From: Cristatella mucedo
Lineage: Eukaryota > Bryozoa > Phylactolaemata > Cristatellidae
NCBI GenBank assembly: GCA_009760855.2
Contig: WPIO01000038.1
Location: 1,703,001-1,767,000, forward strand
Length of the DNA stretch: 64,000 bases
Direction of reading: 5' to 3'
Below the pieces are notes generated by a model. The model saw nothing but the letters and a program-made list of their open reading frames with translations, was not told the origin of the DNA and searched no databases. Below, piece after piece: positions 12,721 through 26,790 of this stretch (positions are counted from its first letter, which is position 1; each line of letters starts with the position of its first letter). A program made the position numbers and the translations under genes.

Positions 12721-14857
12721 ATCCATTGACAGGCATATGAAGACTACTCTGGGTCGTATCAATCTATCCTAGCAAAGGCCAAGTCTAGCTTCTATAGAAA
12801 CATTTTTGAAACACAGATGCACAATCCAAAAATGCTGATGTCGACGATAAACCATCTCCTCAACCGCTCCCAGGTTGGCTCCTTACCTAATGATCCTTGT
12901 GATGATCGAGCCGATCACTTCTCTCGATTCTTTGTGCAGAAGATAGACAAGATCAGGGAATCCATCCCTGCGATGACAACACCATTATTAGAACTACTCG
13001 CTGTTCCCTGAATCCTGGCTGCACCTCAATGTCTACATTTAAGCAGGTCACTTGTGATCTATTCCTAAAGTTCATATCTCGGTCAAAGAAGACAACAAGT
13101 CCTCTGTACCCTATTCCCACTGTCCTGCTCATACGTTGCATTGATCTGCTGATGCCATGCATAACTAACATTATTAATATGTCATTAGCCTCAGGTCATG
13201 TCCCAGCACCTTTCAAAAAAGCTGTAGTAAGACCACTTCTCAAGAAAGCGACACTAGACATACCGAACTTGGGCAACTACGGCCCAGTCTCCCTTCTACC
13301 ATTCCTATCAAAGACACTGGAACGAGTCATGGCGGATCAGCTAAACTCATATATCGATACCTCACATCTTGCTATTAAGTTCCAGTCTGGCTTTAGAGCT
13401 AATCAATCTACAAAGTTAACATCGCTTAGGGTATACAACGACCTACCTAGGAATGCGGACACTGGTAGAGTGTCTCTGCTTGTTTTGCTCGATCTTTCAG
13501 CAGCTTATGATACCATCGGTCGCAAAGTCCTTCTAGAGCGGCTCTCATCTCGCCTGGGCATCACCGGCACTGCTCTGCAGTGGTCCTATCTCAGTGGGAG
13601 ACTCCAAAGTATTGACGCGAATATACAAAGATCCTCTGAGGAACCTCTCAAATATGGCGTACCTCAGGGCTCTGAGCTAGGTCCGGTTCTGTTCACGGTT
13701 TATACTCACGCTCTTGCTGATTTAATTGCTAAGTACAATCTAAGCTTTCACTTCTATGCGGATGACACTCAGTTGTACCTTTGCTTTGATCCCTTCCAGC
13801 CTTCGAGCACCTCAATTTCTCTCAACGCACTTGCTCCATGTATTGATGACATCTGCACATGGATGACAGCAAATTTTCTAAAACTAAATGACGATAAAAC
13901 TACCTTACTATTTATGGGCAAACCCAGTGTGATTCAGAGATTGGAAAGGCTGAAACTCAAAATTGGCTCTGCCAGCATATCTCCAGTTGAATCAGATCAA
14001 AATCTAGGTGTCATATTTCAAAGTGACCTCTCGTTAGACGACCATATTAGCTGCACAGTCAAATCTGATCATTTTCAACTTCATAACATTGCTAAAATTC
14101 TGGCTTGTTTAAATGAGGATACCACATCTAATTTGGTCTATGCATTCGTGATATCCAGTCTCGACATCTGCAATTCACTGCTTGCTTGCCCACCAGAATG
14201 TGTGATCAGGCGATTGCAGCTGGTGCACCACTCAGCAGCTAGGCTTGTCTGCCGTGAGCCTCGCAGTTGCCACCTTACTCCTCTCATCGCCGAGCTGCAC
14301 TCGCTACCAGTCAAGCAACGGATTGACTTCAAGGTTTTTTCGCTCACTTTTTGGTCACTTTATTCTTTGGCTCCAACCTATCTCTCAGATATACTCCCCC
14401 ATCAGGCCAACCATCTTACCACCCACTTTCTGGAATCCAACAGTATACAAATACCATGTTCTAACCTCAAATCCTTTGGAGACCGTGCGTTTAGTTCGTA
14501 AGCTCCAAAGCCTGGAACTCCCTACTGACTTGCGTAAGAACATCCCCTGACCTGACCACATTTAAAAGAATTTAAAAACACACTTATTTAGGACAGCCTT
14601 TAGTGGGTCCCTGTGATTCGTCCTTGATGTGCTCATACGTTCTGACACTGTGCATGCTGCCACTGATCACATTTGCATGCAGACCCTGTGCATGTCACCC
14701 TTAACTATGTTATTCATTTTGTTTGTTAACAAGCATGATTTTACTCACCATTCAATTTCATTTCCATTTGCAGCAAATGTAAAGCGCCGAGATAGAGAGA
14801 GACTAATGTCTCTGAGGGTTCTTTATCAAGTGTATTATTATTATTAATAATATTGCT
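12721..14857 (+). mobile_element. LINE-A copy inserted in LINE-B
   Basis: This LINE-A runs from the pre-RT linker (QMHNPKM...STINHLLNRSQ) through the RT ORF and 3' UTR to a terminal ATTATTATTATT tail at 14834-14850. LINE-B text stops before it and resumes after it in the matching part of the ORF, so this is a nested, younger insertion. Its exact 5' edge is uncertain by tens of bases. Confidence 0.8.
13029..14501 (+). CDS. LINE-A reverse transcriptase ORF fragment
   Basis: A 490-residue open frame with the RNA-dependent DNA polymerase domain of a non-LTR retrotransposon. The fingers motif is RPLLKKA (about 68-74); catalytic motif A is LLDLSAAYD (153-161); the B-like motif is YGVPQGS (209-215); the catalytic YADD box is at 243-246. 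The thumb and conserved C-terminal region end with SLPVKQRIDFKVFSLTF. The acidic residues expected for metal binding are present in D155/D161 and YADD. Compared with sister copies, two residues are missing before SYLSGR (LQWSYLSGR), and the frame ends about 35 codons early. The endonuclease is not in this frame. It is the best-preserved RT in the window but is probably inactive. The family sits in the CR1/L2/Jockey group by motif; the clade is not resolved. Confidence 0.8.
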   Translation: MSTFKQVTCDLFLKFISRSKKTTSPLYPIPTVLLIRCIDLLMPCITNIINMSLASGHVPAPFKKAVVRPLLKKATLDIPNLGNYGPVSLLPFLSKTLERVMADQLNSYIDTSHLAIKFQSGFRANQSTKLTSLRVYNDLPRNADTGRVSLLVLLDLSAAYDTIGRKVLLERLSSRLGITGTALQWSYLSGRLQSIDANIQRSSEEPLKYGVPQGSELGPVLFTVYTHALADLIAKYNLSFHFYADDTQLYLCFDPFQPSSTSISLNALAPCIDDICTWMTANFLKLNDDKTTLLFMGKPSVIQRLERLKLKIGSASISPVESDQNLGVIFQSDLSLDDHISCTVKSDHFQLHNIAKILACLNEDTTSNLVYAFVISSLDICNSLLACPPECVIRRLQLVHHSAARLVCREPRSCHLTPLIAELHSLPVKQRIDFKVFSLTFWSLYSLAPTYLSDILPHQANHLTTHFLESNSIQIPCSNLKSFGDRAFSS

Positions 14858-16075
14858 GTTCAATTCGTACTTATTTGATTGTGTTAAATCCGTGTCATTT
14901 TGGGCTCATGTCTGATACACGAGACGGGTGACCGGTGGACTTCCTCACGGTAGCGTCTTCGGTCTCTTGCTGTTCTCTACTTATACTCAACCTCTGGGAA
15001 AAGTAAGGAAGGCCAATCGAATAGGATATCACTTTTATGCTGACGACACTCAGCTATATTTTTTATCCGAACCGTCGTAATCTTCAGCAGCACATGATAA
15101 ACTGGAAGTTTACCATACCGAAATTCGATCCTGGAAATTGGAAAACTTCTTGAAACTAAATGATGCTAAAAACTGAACTGCCGCTCGTAAGACACCCTAA
15201 GCGTGTGGCTTGAGTAGAAGGCTTTACTCTTGTAATAGGTGATGCTTTTATGCTACCATTCCCACGTACTCGAAATGTAGCTTTAGTTTTCGACAGCTGC
15301 CTAAACTGTAAACCCTTCATTCAGAAGACTGCATCCCCAGCTAGCCGTCACGTCCGATCTAAATCTAGTATTAGGAGCTGTCTTCCATAGTGGCTTGCAA
15401 AAAATTTAATTTGCTCCTCAGTTCTATCTCGGCTTGATTATTGTAATTCCCTTTTGGCTGATCTATCGAAACGCAACTAGGCCACTGCTAATAGCTATGA
15501 ATATGGCTGCAAGGATACTTTCAAGCCCCAGAGCTTTGATCACGTGTCTCCTTGGCTAAAAAAGCCTGAATGGATGCCGATTGAGCAACATATAGAGTAA
15601 AGTTCTAACGTTGACCCACAAGGCACGCCACGGCTTGGCCCTTTCGTACCTAGCTGAACTGCTGCACCGGTTTCAGCCCCCTCGTGCTCTCAGGTCCTGT
15701 ATGGATGTAACTTATCCGTTCCGTTCCTCTGCTTAAAGACCGTTGGTGATCGAAGCTTTAGCTCTGAATGTCCTAGACTGTGGAACTCGCATACACAATT
15801 CTAACGCAACGACAACTACTCTCGTGCTGCCGACTATGGCTCATCCTTTTTAGTGGTTCTGAGCTGTTAACTCCATGCTTCTCGCTACCTCAAGTGCTCT
15901 CCTGATTCTGCTATGCTTCCCGCTTTCTCGTTGTCGCCTAAGATGAATTCTTTTGGCTAATGAATGCGTACCCAAAGCCACTTAGGCTGTGAGCGGTCTA
16001 TGCAAAACTCTCTTTCGTAACAGCCAAATATTCTTTATGGCTTTGCTGAGTTACAGGAGGAGATACATTACCTTA
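14858..16075 (+). mobile_element. LINE-B copy, 3' section
   Basis: LINE-B resumes with the SYL.DCVKSVS region and continues through the Y/FxDD region (TTTTATGCTGACGACACTCA at 15032-15051). It then covers the C-terminal ORF with many stops and the 3' UTR (GGCTTTGCTGAGTTACAG). It ends at the GGAGATACATTACCTTACAT tail near 16075. Confidence 0.8.
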
Positions 16076-17248
16076 CATCAAAAGCTTCATATAATACAGT
16101 TTCTTTGCAAATTCTGAAAAATAAACATTCATATGGATAGTGATAACATGCTCAGTGTCACTACTTATAAGCAAGCAAGCGATAATTCGTAAGGGGTAAG
16201 CAAATGTTGAGAGAAACAGGTTATTTTTGCTTCCTAATGAATCTTTTGGGGCGTACCAACTGACGTTATGTCTACCAAGGATTTTAGGTTTTTAGGGTCG
16301 CAGCTAAATCACTCGAGTGACCAGAGCAGGTGGTACGACGTGAAGCGAGATTATTAAGCAGTTCCTACACGTCACATTAGCCAGAGAAACAGACGAATAA
16401 ATGACAGCAACTCAAAGTTTATACACTTCACTTTGGGAGCCAGTGGTGTTAAGCGAGCTGTAGTGTTTACGGCAATAGCGATGGTCACGACAGCCAAGCA
16501 TACCAGTCGTACAACGGCATCCCTACATCAAGTCTTTAGTTCAAAATTTACTCAGCTAAGATGAAAAATAATGTATCTTTTAGCAGCCGTACTGTGGCAG
16601 GGTGAGGGCAAGGTGCATGCCTTTAATGACTGAGGTCTTAGGTCTAAGCCCTCCTGCACAAATAAGGAACTTTGATGGATATTAGTTAATGTTGCGGCAC
16701 TCTGTAAAAGAAGCAATAAAGAAGAGCAAATTAAGTACGCTATCCGGTTACCTCTATGCCTGGCATTGCAACCTCAAGGTGACTTCAAGCAGTCTTACAC
16801 TTCCCCGTAAGGTAAATAAACCGGCCAAGGGACTGTCTAGTGGCTAATGACAAAGGCCAACAGTTCTGAGAGACTCTTTACTACCACGGATCAACTACCG
16901 CCTAATAGGTAGAAATGGCGAGAAAAACGGAGCTCCCACTGTCAGCTTAGAGGCTAGCAAGCATTGGCAAGCGATCACAAACAGCCAGTCACGATTACTC
17001 GCATATCGTTCCCAGTTCAAGCAGCTTGCTTGCCGCGGGTTTTGGCATATGCAGGATAGCAACAAATGCCCCGAGACTGCCTATTAGAAAGGTTTGAAGT
17101 ATGTGGTGCTAGTCGTAGCCCTGTGTCTCTATTTCATGCCACACGGACTCGACTAAGCATGGCCTTTGAGATCAGACGAGTAGTTATGCTTCAGCTTCTA
17201 GCGCTCTGCTCTATTTCCCTTCCGGCAATAAAAATAACCATAATAGCT
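16076..17248. other. Unassigned, with a possible tRNA-SINE remnant at about 16600-16680
   Basis: No gene is supported. GTGGCAGGGTGAGGGCAAGG and GTCTTAGGTCTAAGCCC at 16605-16657 have tRNA-SINE-like spacing, but the B box is poor. Confidence 0.3.
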
Positions 17249-18340
17249 TTAAAATAGCGCCCTTGGAGAACTCAGTATCTTTCTAGGCACTTTAGATATG
17301 CTGCAAAGGAAGCACGATCGAATGCTTGCTGCTAGCATCTCAATAAACCAAAAGGATAACATGGTTAGGGATGATATGCACTGGGTCGGCATGCAAGTAT
17401 GGTTCCTGGCAGTATGTGCATTGTTAGCACACGTAAGCACATGAAGGACTAATCACAGTGACCCTCTAAATGCTGAGATAAATAGATGCGATTTTAGTTT
17501 ATTTTTAAAAGTAGACGAGTCAAGAGATGTCGTGACGCAAGTCAAAAGTGAGTTCCTGGTTTTGGGTGCATAATAAACGGACGATCTCCAGAGGATTTGA
17601 GAATACATTACATTACATTATAATAGTACGAGGTACAGGTAAACAGTCAGATTCCTAAAAGCCTGTGGTACAGTGCTCATCCTGTTGGGGATGTAGATCT
17701 GATAGGTAGGCTGGAGCCAAGGAATAAAGGAACCTAAAAGTGAGTGACAAAACCTTGAAGTAGATGCATTGCTTGACTGGAAGCCAGTGCAGGTCGGCAA
17801 AAAGTGGCAACTATGAGGCTCTCGACGGACAAGACTAGCTGCAGAATTTCGCACCATCTGTAGGCCCCTGAGTGCACACGCCGGTAGACCAGCAAGCAGC
17901 GAGTTACAAAAGTCAAGATGGGATGTCACAAGTGCATGGAGATATTTAGATGCGTTATCCCTGTCTAGACAAGCTTTCTAGCAATGTTATGGAGCTGAAA
18001 GTAGGCAGACTTGAATGTATGGCTAATGCGGTCGTCTAATCAAAGGTCACTTTGCACATGACCCCTCGATTTCGCGTAGATTCAACAGGAGATATGATCG
18101 CGGGGCCTATTTTGAGCGTTAGACTGTCTAATTTCTGAATCACACTTAGTTTGCCCATAACTAGTAAATTGGTTGTATCATCATTCAATTTAAGAACTTT
18201 TGCAGCCATCCATGTGCGGATGTCATCAATATATGTAGCAAGAGAGTTGAGAAAATACAACTTGCTGGTGGTCTGGGAGGGATCAAGGCAAGGGAACAAT
18301 TGAGTGTCATCTGCATAGAAAGGATATTCTAGAATACGCT
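17249..18340 (-). mobile_element. LINE-A copy, 5'-truncated
   Basis: The minus strand carries the end of the RT ORF (TWMAAKVLKLNDDTTNLLV; CNSLLAGLPACALRGLQ) and the full 3' UTR, with multiple stops. On the plus strand the copy starts at the 3' end near 17260, without a clear ATT tail. Confidence 0.8.
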
Positions 18341-19782
18341 TGGCAATGGCGATGGAAAGGCTTTAGTGTGCTTGTATCTTGACAAATCCCTGCAGTTGCT
18401 AACTTTATAGTATGGCTCACAGGCTGCATTCCAAACCGGGCTGGACTACGAAGCCATGAGATTTCCACCTGAGGTCACTCCTGAGGTGGTTTGAGCCTCC
18501 GGCTAGAGTGAATACTGTTATCTCTGCACAACATTTTAGTGAATCCTCCAACTTCAGAGGGTGGCACGGAAGTTAAGCCGCTGCTGCTTGCTTTTTCTGC
18601 TGACGTTCTTTTATTTTCTAATGCTTCAGCATTCAGATTGTGTACACACACCCGCACACAATTACGTGGCTTCCAATCAGACCGGCGGGCTCTAACAAGA
18701 TTATGGCTTTGCCTAAGACCTAAAGTACTGGAGTTCGTCTCACTCAAACTCAGCTTGTAGCCTCGGCCTGCTGCCAGCGACCGGCCGACCAGCAGTAGCC
18801 TCTGTCAATGGCTCGAGGTTGCCCGATGCATTTGTCATGAACACATGCTAGGCTCACGCTCTATTCTTTCCGACGTCGATGGCCCGTGGACCGTGGGTGG
18901 CCTTGGGGTGAGGAGCTTGCACTTCACGAACTTTCGGTGGCGATTCGATTCGGGCAGGAGATTTTTTAATAATGCCCGCGTCAAGCTATAGTGATAGCCG
19001 CTAAAGCTCTTTAGACGCAATATTAATACGAGGCTGGTGACGGCAACTCTACTTGCTTTTTCAGACTAGTCACCAAAGGCCGTCATAGGAGGAATCAAAC
19101 ACACGACCGTGGTCAGCAGAAAAGGTGCTATGCTGTACACTCGAACTAAGATATTAAACTTAAATATTAAGCACATACTGGGATTTGGTGCAAATCGTAA
19201 CCCTTGAACTGCAAATATTTGGCTTTATTTGAAGGCCTTCTGTGGAATTTTGGCACGGATTTTCTCAGGACATTCCGCTGAAAATTTTCTTTATATTGGG
19301 TCCTGCTGATTACCAAGTTCATCTTGGGCGACAGTCACATAGACCTCACTGCCTGGCGTTGCTCTGAAATATTTAAGGACCCATTGTATTAGAAAACTAA
19401 AGAGTTTAGCTTCAATGGCTTCCGTTCATTTGATAATCATTCAAGATTTTTGATGCCCAATGATACGGATATGTTTTTAATCTCTTTACATCCTATGTCT
19501 TGCCTTTTTCATTATCCTGCCAAGGCTTTCCGACTTCGTCAGCAGTGAACAAATCTTGTCTTCCAAGACCTCAGTCAATAAACTACCTTCCGACACATCG
19601 AATCCCCTTAGTTCCCTAAAAAGTTGTACAACCAAAGTTAATTATAGGATGAGGGCTAACTTTCTCAATTTGAATAACTGGAGAATCAACCGAATAGTTA
19701 CGGTCAAACCTAACATTGCTCAGATACCAGAAAGCTTTTTCACCAGAATAGTCCCAGCATGAATCCTCCTCGTTTCCTTTAC
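18341..19782. other. Unassigned
   Basis: No gene is recognised. Around 19060-19150 a degenerate minus-strand tRNA-like string (GGAATCAAACACACGACC) could be a SINE remnant. The ORFs are short and unremarkable. Confidence 0.35.
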
Positions 19783-21329
<1,547 letters not shown>

Positions 21330-21330
<1 letters not shown>

Positions 21331-22040
21331 TTGACTTGTCTTTAGATGAGTACCTGATTTACTTCGTCGTCAAGTCGCCATACTTTCAGCCAAGTAACAT
21401 GGCGACAGTTAGGGTCTGCTTAGATAAGAATACGAGAGCCTAATTGTATGTTCGTTTCTGACATCTAGTCTAGATTAAAGCTACTCCATAGATTCAAAAC
21501 ACGTGTCCTATGCAGGCTGTATCTGGTCTGTCATGCGCGGTTCTATTTGTCGCACCATCATAATTCTCTCTGAGCTTCGCTGGCTCTCTATCCAGCATCT
21601 AACCGATTTAAAAAGCCTCAATCTGGTTTGAAGTACATTTCATTTGGCTGTAAATCCAATTAATTGCACCAGCAAACGGATCCGACCAAATTAATGCTGC
21701 ACTCTGTCCTCGGAAAATCGGCTCCTCAGCATCTGGTCGAATCATTCAACCTTGGCCTAAACTGAATTCGTTTCGATGACCAAGTCCTCAGTAACTTCGA
21801 CACTGAAAGTCCGGCTTCTGACTACGGTCACTGGGTATGACAATGATCTTGCATCTTTTAAGTATCAGCTCAAGAAGAATACGGTCCGATCAGCTTGCTC
21901 TCTTCTAGTAAACAGGTCCGATTTGGTTCTGGTAGTCTGCTCGTGGAAAGCTGTACAAGATTCAGAGGCTTTAACTTTAACTTCTTCTTGGCAAGATCGC
22001 AGCTTTACTAAATCTTGCAGCAAGCTGTTCTTAAGTTAAA
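21330..22040 (+). mobile_element. Highly degenerate non-LTR retrotransposon remnant
   Basis: Order and wording follow the LINE C-terminal ORF. TACTTTCAGCCAAGTAACATGGC matches the 'TTTCAGCTTCATAACATTGC' position, then come a TTTCTGACATCTAGTCTAGA segment, a LRWLSIQHLTDLK-like stretch, and SLASFK-like text near 21850. Stops occur throughout. Confidence 0.5.
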
Positions 22041-24540
22041 TTTGGAGACCTTCTCAAAATAGCACTATGCAAAATAATTACACAATTCAAGTTTATTGCA
22101 ACTCACTTGCATTATTTTTTCCTCATTACTCAATTCACAGCAGAGCCATGTCACCTTTAGCTCCCGTAATATATAATCCCTAAATGATACATTGATGTAT
22201 TTTAGTCATCATGACTAAAACTTGCCGATTTATCGGTCTTTCAGTAGCTGATGGGGTCCCTGAAAGAGTTTTCCTAATATCGTCAATGCCCTTATAAAAT
22301 TAGCCAAGGTTTTGGTGCAGAGATAAAGAAATAGATTTATGCTAAATAAGTTTTAATTTAGCAGGAAAATTCCATCCAAATCGCTTGCTCTTAATGGTCC
22401 TAGCACTGATAGGGATTTTTGTAATCCAGAAATTGATTCTTGTTCAATATATATATTTTGGATATTTTCAGCAATAGAAGGTCTTTGTGGTTGAGCGTAA
22501 CGGGACCTTCTATTCTGCATGCGTACAGTAATCATGGCAACCGTGGACAAGTTGAGCAACTCTTGAATGTGCGATGAGATACATGGTGCACAAATTCCGA
22601 TGCTTGCAGTGAGAAAAATATCGGCTAATAATAATGATACATATCATCTGTTAGGCTTCAGGTTACTTCAACATCCGGTAATGACTAAAGTAAAGGTCTA
22701 ATTACTTAGTAGCCTCATTCCTAAACTACAGAAGAGTTCTTTCCCCGAATCGTATCAATGGTAACACAGGATTGATTGCCACTGAATATTAAAATGGTGG
22801 TACTCTTACGTGAGCCTGCACATCTCGGAATAAGGGAGCCCTACGGAAGTTATTGCCACACATTTGCTGTTCATGGCTCATTTGTATCTGTCATCTGTAG
22901 CTGGTGCAAGGTGGTAGCACTCAGGCTAAAAGTAATCTTAACTCCGCACAATAAGTTGCCAGCCTATTTCTTTTACAGGTGAATGTAGTACTATTTTTTA
23001 CAGGTGAATAAACTCTATTTCTTTAACTGATGAACGTAGCACTAAATAAAGTATTGCTCTAAAGAGACTCCGAGCTAAATAGATTTAGCAGCACTTTAGA
23101 CTGCAAACGAGGCTGTCAGCTCGTTGCCGATTTTCATCAGCCACGAGGCGTGTGAGGTGTGTCAACTGCGGTAAAAGACAGGAAAAGGAAAACGTGCCCA
23201 GCAAGTACAGAAGAGCAATTATTTGGCAGCGAAGCCCGGCCCTCTGTGCGGCATTCAGCCGTGCACGTTAAAAGGATAAAGACATATGCTGAGAATAGAG
23301 TTTGAGATTGCAGCTCCTCCATTAATGTGGGCATGACGAGGAAATGTATCGATGTCTGCCACAGGTTTCATGCTTTGAGAGAGCATAGAAACTGTCGGTC
23401 TCTTAAGTATCGAAGGTTACTTACATGCGCATGTAAACAACAGGAATACTCCGAGAAATATTAGGCGCTGTTGCAAGCCTGGGGAGGAAATATTCAAAAT
23501 GGGCAAGCTCAAGCAATCGAGAATTGAAAGCACCAGAAATGCGAGTGACCGGAAGTTGAAGTCGCTGTACCGCTGCTTACGCAGAAAGCGAAAGTACTAG
23601 GACAACCTCAGTATATCGCTCGGATGTTACTAAGCAGATGCCTACCGACACCAAGCTGCTAAGCTTTTGCCAGCAAAGCCACGTTGCCACAGGCTCTCTC
23701 AGGCATTGGCTGTGTTCTTTTACTGGCTGGCCAGGACCGATAATCTGCATTATTCAATGATCTTATCACAGTACAGCAATACTTGGCCGATTTTCTGACG
23801 TGCACGTACCAAAGCTTCAAAAGTGTACTTTGACTCTAAAGGTAGAGAGCAACTGAGTAACATACCCCTCTCCCCCTCCAGTATTAAGTGAGAGCCGTGA
23901 GTGTTTTTGCATTTGGCTGCCTGCCACCGTAGCAGTTGCGACAGCCAGATGCTGCAGTGGCCGACTTGGCAGTGCATTAGAAATTGCACGTGGCATGCAG
24001 AAGATGAGTGGCATGAGGCCGAGGCGTGCCACTAACATTACGCAAGACCCTGGACGGGTCGTACTGTTCTTGACCCTCAGAGGCCTCCTTTGGAAGTTTC
24101 TGGAACCTTAGCACGACCAAACGGACCCTCCTGTCTCACCAGAAGCTGAATGACCATCGTTCTTAATGCGGCCGACCTCCGCTATTTTGCCCACTCGCAG
24201 GACCTGGAAAGAACCGGGAGTTGGCCTAGCTGTAATAGAATTTCAAAACGGAGGCAAGAAATCTAAGCCCCAAGCATCCAACGCAGGCAGAGAACGATCG
24301 GTGGGCATCAGATGGCTTGAGAGAGTTGTGAAGTGTGACAGCATCAACGAGTGAGAGTGCGTACCAGGTAACAAACATATTAGGAGAATTTTCAGAGAAA
24401 TTTTCCTTGCTCGAATGCTTTACCGAATTGGAAGAAAGAGGTCGGATAGGGAGGCTGGAGCTAGCAAAGGAAGTTACCTGTAAACCAGCCTGATTGTCTT
24501 GTTAGAGGTTGTAGGACCTTCGGCCGCCCCGGACGTTTCA
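22041..24540. other. Unassigned 2.5-kb interval
   Basis: Neither strand shows a recognisable gene, RNA or repeat family. ORFs reach only 60-80 codons. Confidence 0.4.
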
Positions 24541-24650
24541 CCCCAAACGTTCCCCCTGAAGGACCCTAGGACATTTCCCCCCCCCCCCGACATCCCCCGT
24601 AGGACAATTCTCTCTATATTGATGAATGAATGACTAAGAATACAGATACA
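24541..24650. repeat. C-rich block with GGACATTTCCCC words
   Basis: A run of GGAC-N-TTCCCC variants (for example 24569-24580) and a 13-base C run. The reverse complement GGGGAAATGTCC recurs at 25234-25245, beyond the telomere-like tract, so the block may be one arm of an inverted repeat. Confidence 0.6.
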
Positions 24651-24653
24651 TAC

Positions 24654-24654
<1 letters not shown>

Positions 24655-24701
<47 letters not shown>

Positions 24702-24743
24702 GTGTTTGTATGTGTGTGTGTGTGAGTGTGTGTGTGTGTGTGC

Positions 24744-24779
<36 letters not shown>

Positions 24780-24780
24780 T
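24655..24780. repeat. (TA)n/(GT)n microsatellite
   Basis: A short TA run followed by about 110 bases of GT dinucleotides with a few CG and TT interruptions. Confidence 0.97.
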
Positions 24781-24965
24781 CAAATAAAGTTCACGCTCTA
24801 TTGAAATAAAATTCAACTCAGTATAATTGAACGTTTTGTTAATTCCGGATGATATATTCACTGGTTGGTCTTGCATTAAACCGTCCATTTGAGTAGTCTA
24901 ATCGCAAAAACTATACTTTGATGTTTTCGTAATTAACTACCGATCGGCCGATCGGATCAATCATG

Positions 24966-25180
24966 TAAACCCTAATAACTAAACCCTAAACCCTAAATTA
25001 TAAACCCTAAACTTCAAGCCCTAAACCCAACATCCCTTATACCCTAAACCCATAAACCCTAACCCCTACACGCTAAACGATAAACGCTAAACGCTAAACC
25101 CTAAAGCCTAAATGCTAAGCTCTCAAACCTCAACGTTCAACCCTCAACCCTAAACCATAAACCCTAAAGCCCTGTCTAGC
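24966..25180. repeat. Degenerate telomere-like CCCTAAA repeats
   Basis: More than a dozen copies of CCCTAAA or one-base variants (ACCCTAAACC, CGCTAAACG, CCCTCAAC) are packed into about 210 bases. The heptamer is the plant-type telomere unit rather than the usual animal CCCTAA. The drift between copies indicates an old interstitial array or an unrelated simple repeat. C-rich blocks with inverted GGACATTTCCCC words flank it on both sides. Confidence 0.75.
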
Positions 25181-26192
25181 ATTAAGCCTTCACAGAGATG
25201 TCCTCCCCCAGCGGAGAAATGTCCTACCCAAGTGGGGAAATGTCCGGGGAATATTTCCGGTGGGAATGTCTGGGCGCGGGAACTTCCGTACCGTAGTTAG
25301 CGATTCAAGGCTTGACAGGGAGTGAGGGAAGTTTGGGGACGAGCCGCTCGTTACCAGGGTCCCAAATAAAGGGAATCGCTAATATCTACAGGCGACATAG
25401 CGAACACGCAAAGTAGCTCGACTGTTTTTCTCTTATCGAAGTAGGCCCTGATTTTGGCAACTCCTAAACTGACAGTGGGGCCGACTTGACAAACGTTCTC
25501 ATCAAATGATGAATCGTTTTAGAATACTCCACCTAGATTACCAGCAGAGTTCACTGGAGTCGTCGAAGCTGAACCACTAAGAAGGTTTAGATTTTCCAAT
25601 TTTTCAAAGATGGTGGGTTTATCCGTATCTATTACGTCAGCCTTAAAATCCTCATTTAGCTTTGTGAAGTTAGTCAATGGACCACGACAAGAAGTCCTTT
25701 GTAGAAGACTCCGAGATAAATAGTTCGCTCATCGTCTTGCCGGTCGCAAACACAACGACAAAAAGACCTCTGAGTCTGAGGATATCTGCGCTTATGCAAA
25801 GGTCACTCTCCTAACTTCTTGCCTCAAGTTCATTGTTGTATTTTCTGAAATAGTGCCAGTGTTCTAAAGTAAAGTTCTGCGAGAGTCTTTCCTTAGCCGA
25901 TATGGCCACTGAACAGGCGCCTGCTAAAGGCGTGCCGTGTAGCTCTCTTGCTTGCATTAAAAACAAAGGACTGAGGCTGACGAGGCTGCACGAGCGCTTG
26001 ACTGAGGCTAACAATGCTATGAAGCGGCTCCAGGAGATGGCGCAGCAGCTCAGCTGCATCATATGCTTACTCTCGGGAAAAGTTGCCAAGCCTGCTTCTC
26101 ATTTAAAAAACATTGCCGCAGCGATTGCAGTTCTGCTAGCAGGGTCATCGCCGAGAAAGTTACCTCTGGGTAGCGAAACCAAAGTATGCTAT
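25181..26192. other. Unassigned
   Basis: The first 100 bases carry the right-hand GGGGAAATGTCC block. A 101-codon ORF at 25902-26207 has no recognised motif and runs into the LINE-B tail, so I do not call it. Confidence 0.4.
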
Positions 26193-26790
26193 CGCTATGT
26201 AATGTAATGTAATGTATCTCCGTCAGTAACTCCGCAAAGTCATAAAGACCATGTGGGTGTTACGCAGGAGAGTTTTGTATAGCGCACACAGCCTAAGCGG
26301 CTTTCGGCACGCATTCGGTAGCCAACAGACTTCGTCTCACGCAACAAAGAGAAAGTGGGAAGCATAGCAGAGTAAGGAGAGCAGTTGAGGTAGTGAGTAG
26401 CATAGAAGTAGCAGTTCAGGACCGCTGAAAAATATGTGCCATAGTCGGCAGCTGGAGAGTAGTTGTCGTTGCGTAAGAATTGTGGAAGCGAGTTCCACAG
26501 TCTAGGACCTGCAGAGCTAAAGCTTCTGTCGCCAACTGTCTTTAAGCGGAGGAATGGGACAGCTAATTCATTTTCCACACAGGACCTGAGGGCGCGAACA
26601 TGCTGAAACTGGTGCAGCAGTTCAGCTAGGTACGAAGGAGCCAAGCCGTGGCGGGCCTTGTGGGTCAGCGTAAGAACTTTGCTCTGTATCCTTTGCTCAA
26701 CCGGCAACCATCCTAGCTCTTTCAGCAGAGGTGACACGTGCTCAAACCGCTGGGACTTGAAGACTATTTGTACATTCCCCAAGATGGAGT
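26193..26790 (-). mobile_element. LINE-B 3' end copy
   Basis: The plus strand begins with a (TGTAA)n tail (ATGTAATGTAATGTAATGTA) and then TCTCCGTCAGTAACTCCGC. The minus strand encodes the LINE-B C-terminal region (PVEQRIQSKVLTLTHKARHG; SFSSAGPRLWNSLP) with few breaks. It serves as the undamaged reference for the site where the 12.5-kb element inserted at 43518/56032. Confidence 0.88.

Noticed and set aside
24966-25180. True chromosome end
   Set aside because: The array is short, degenerate and interstitial, with ordinary sequence on both sides.
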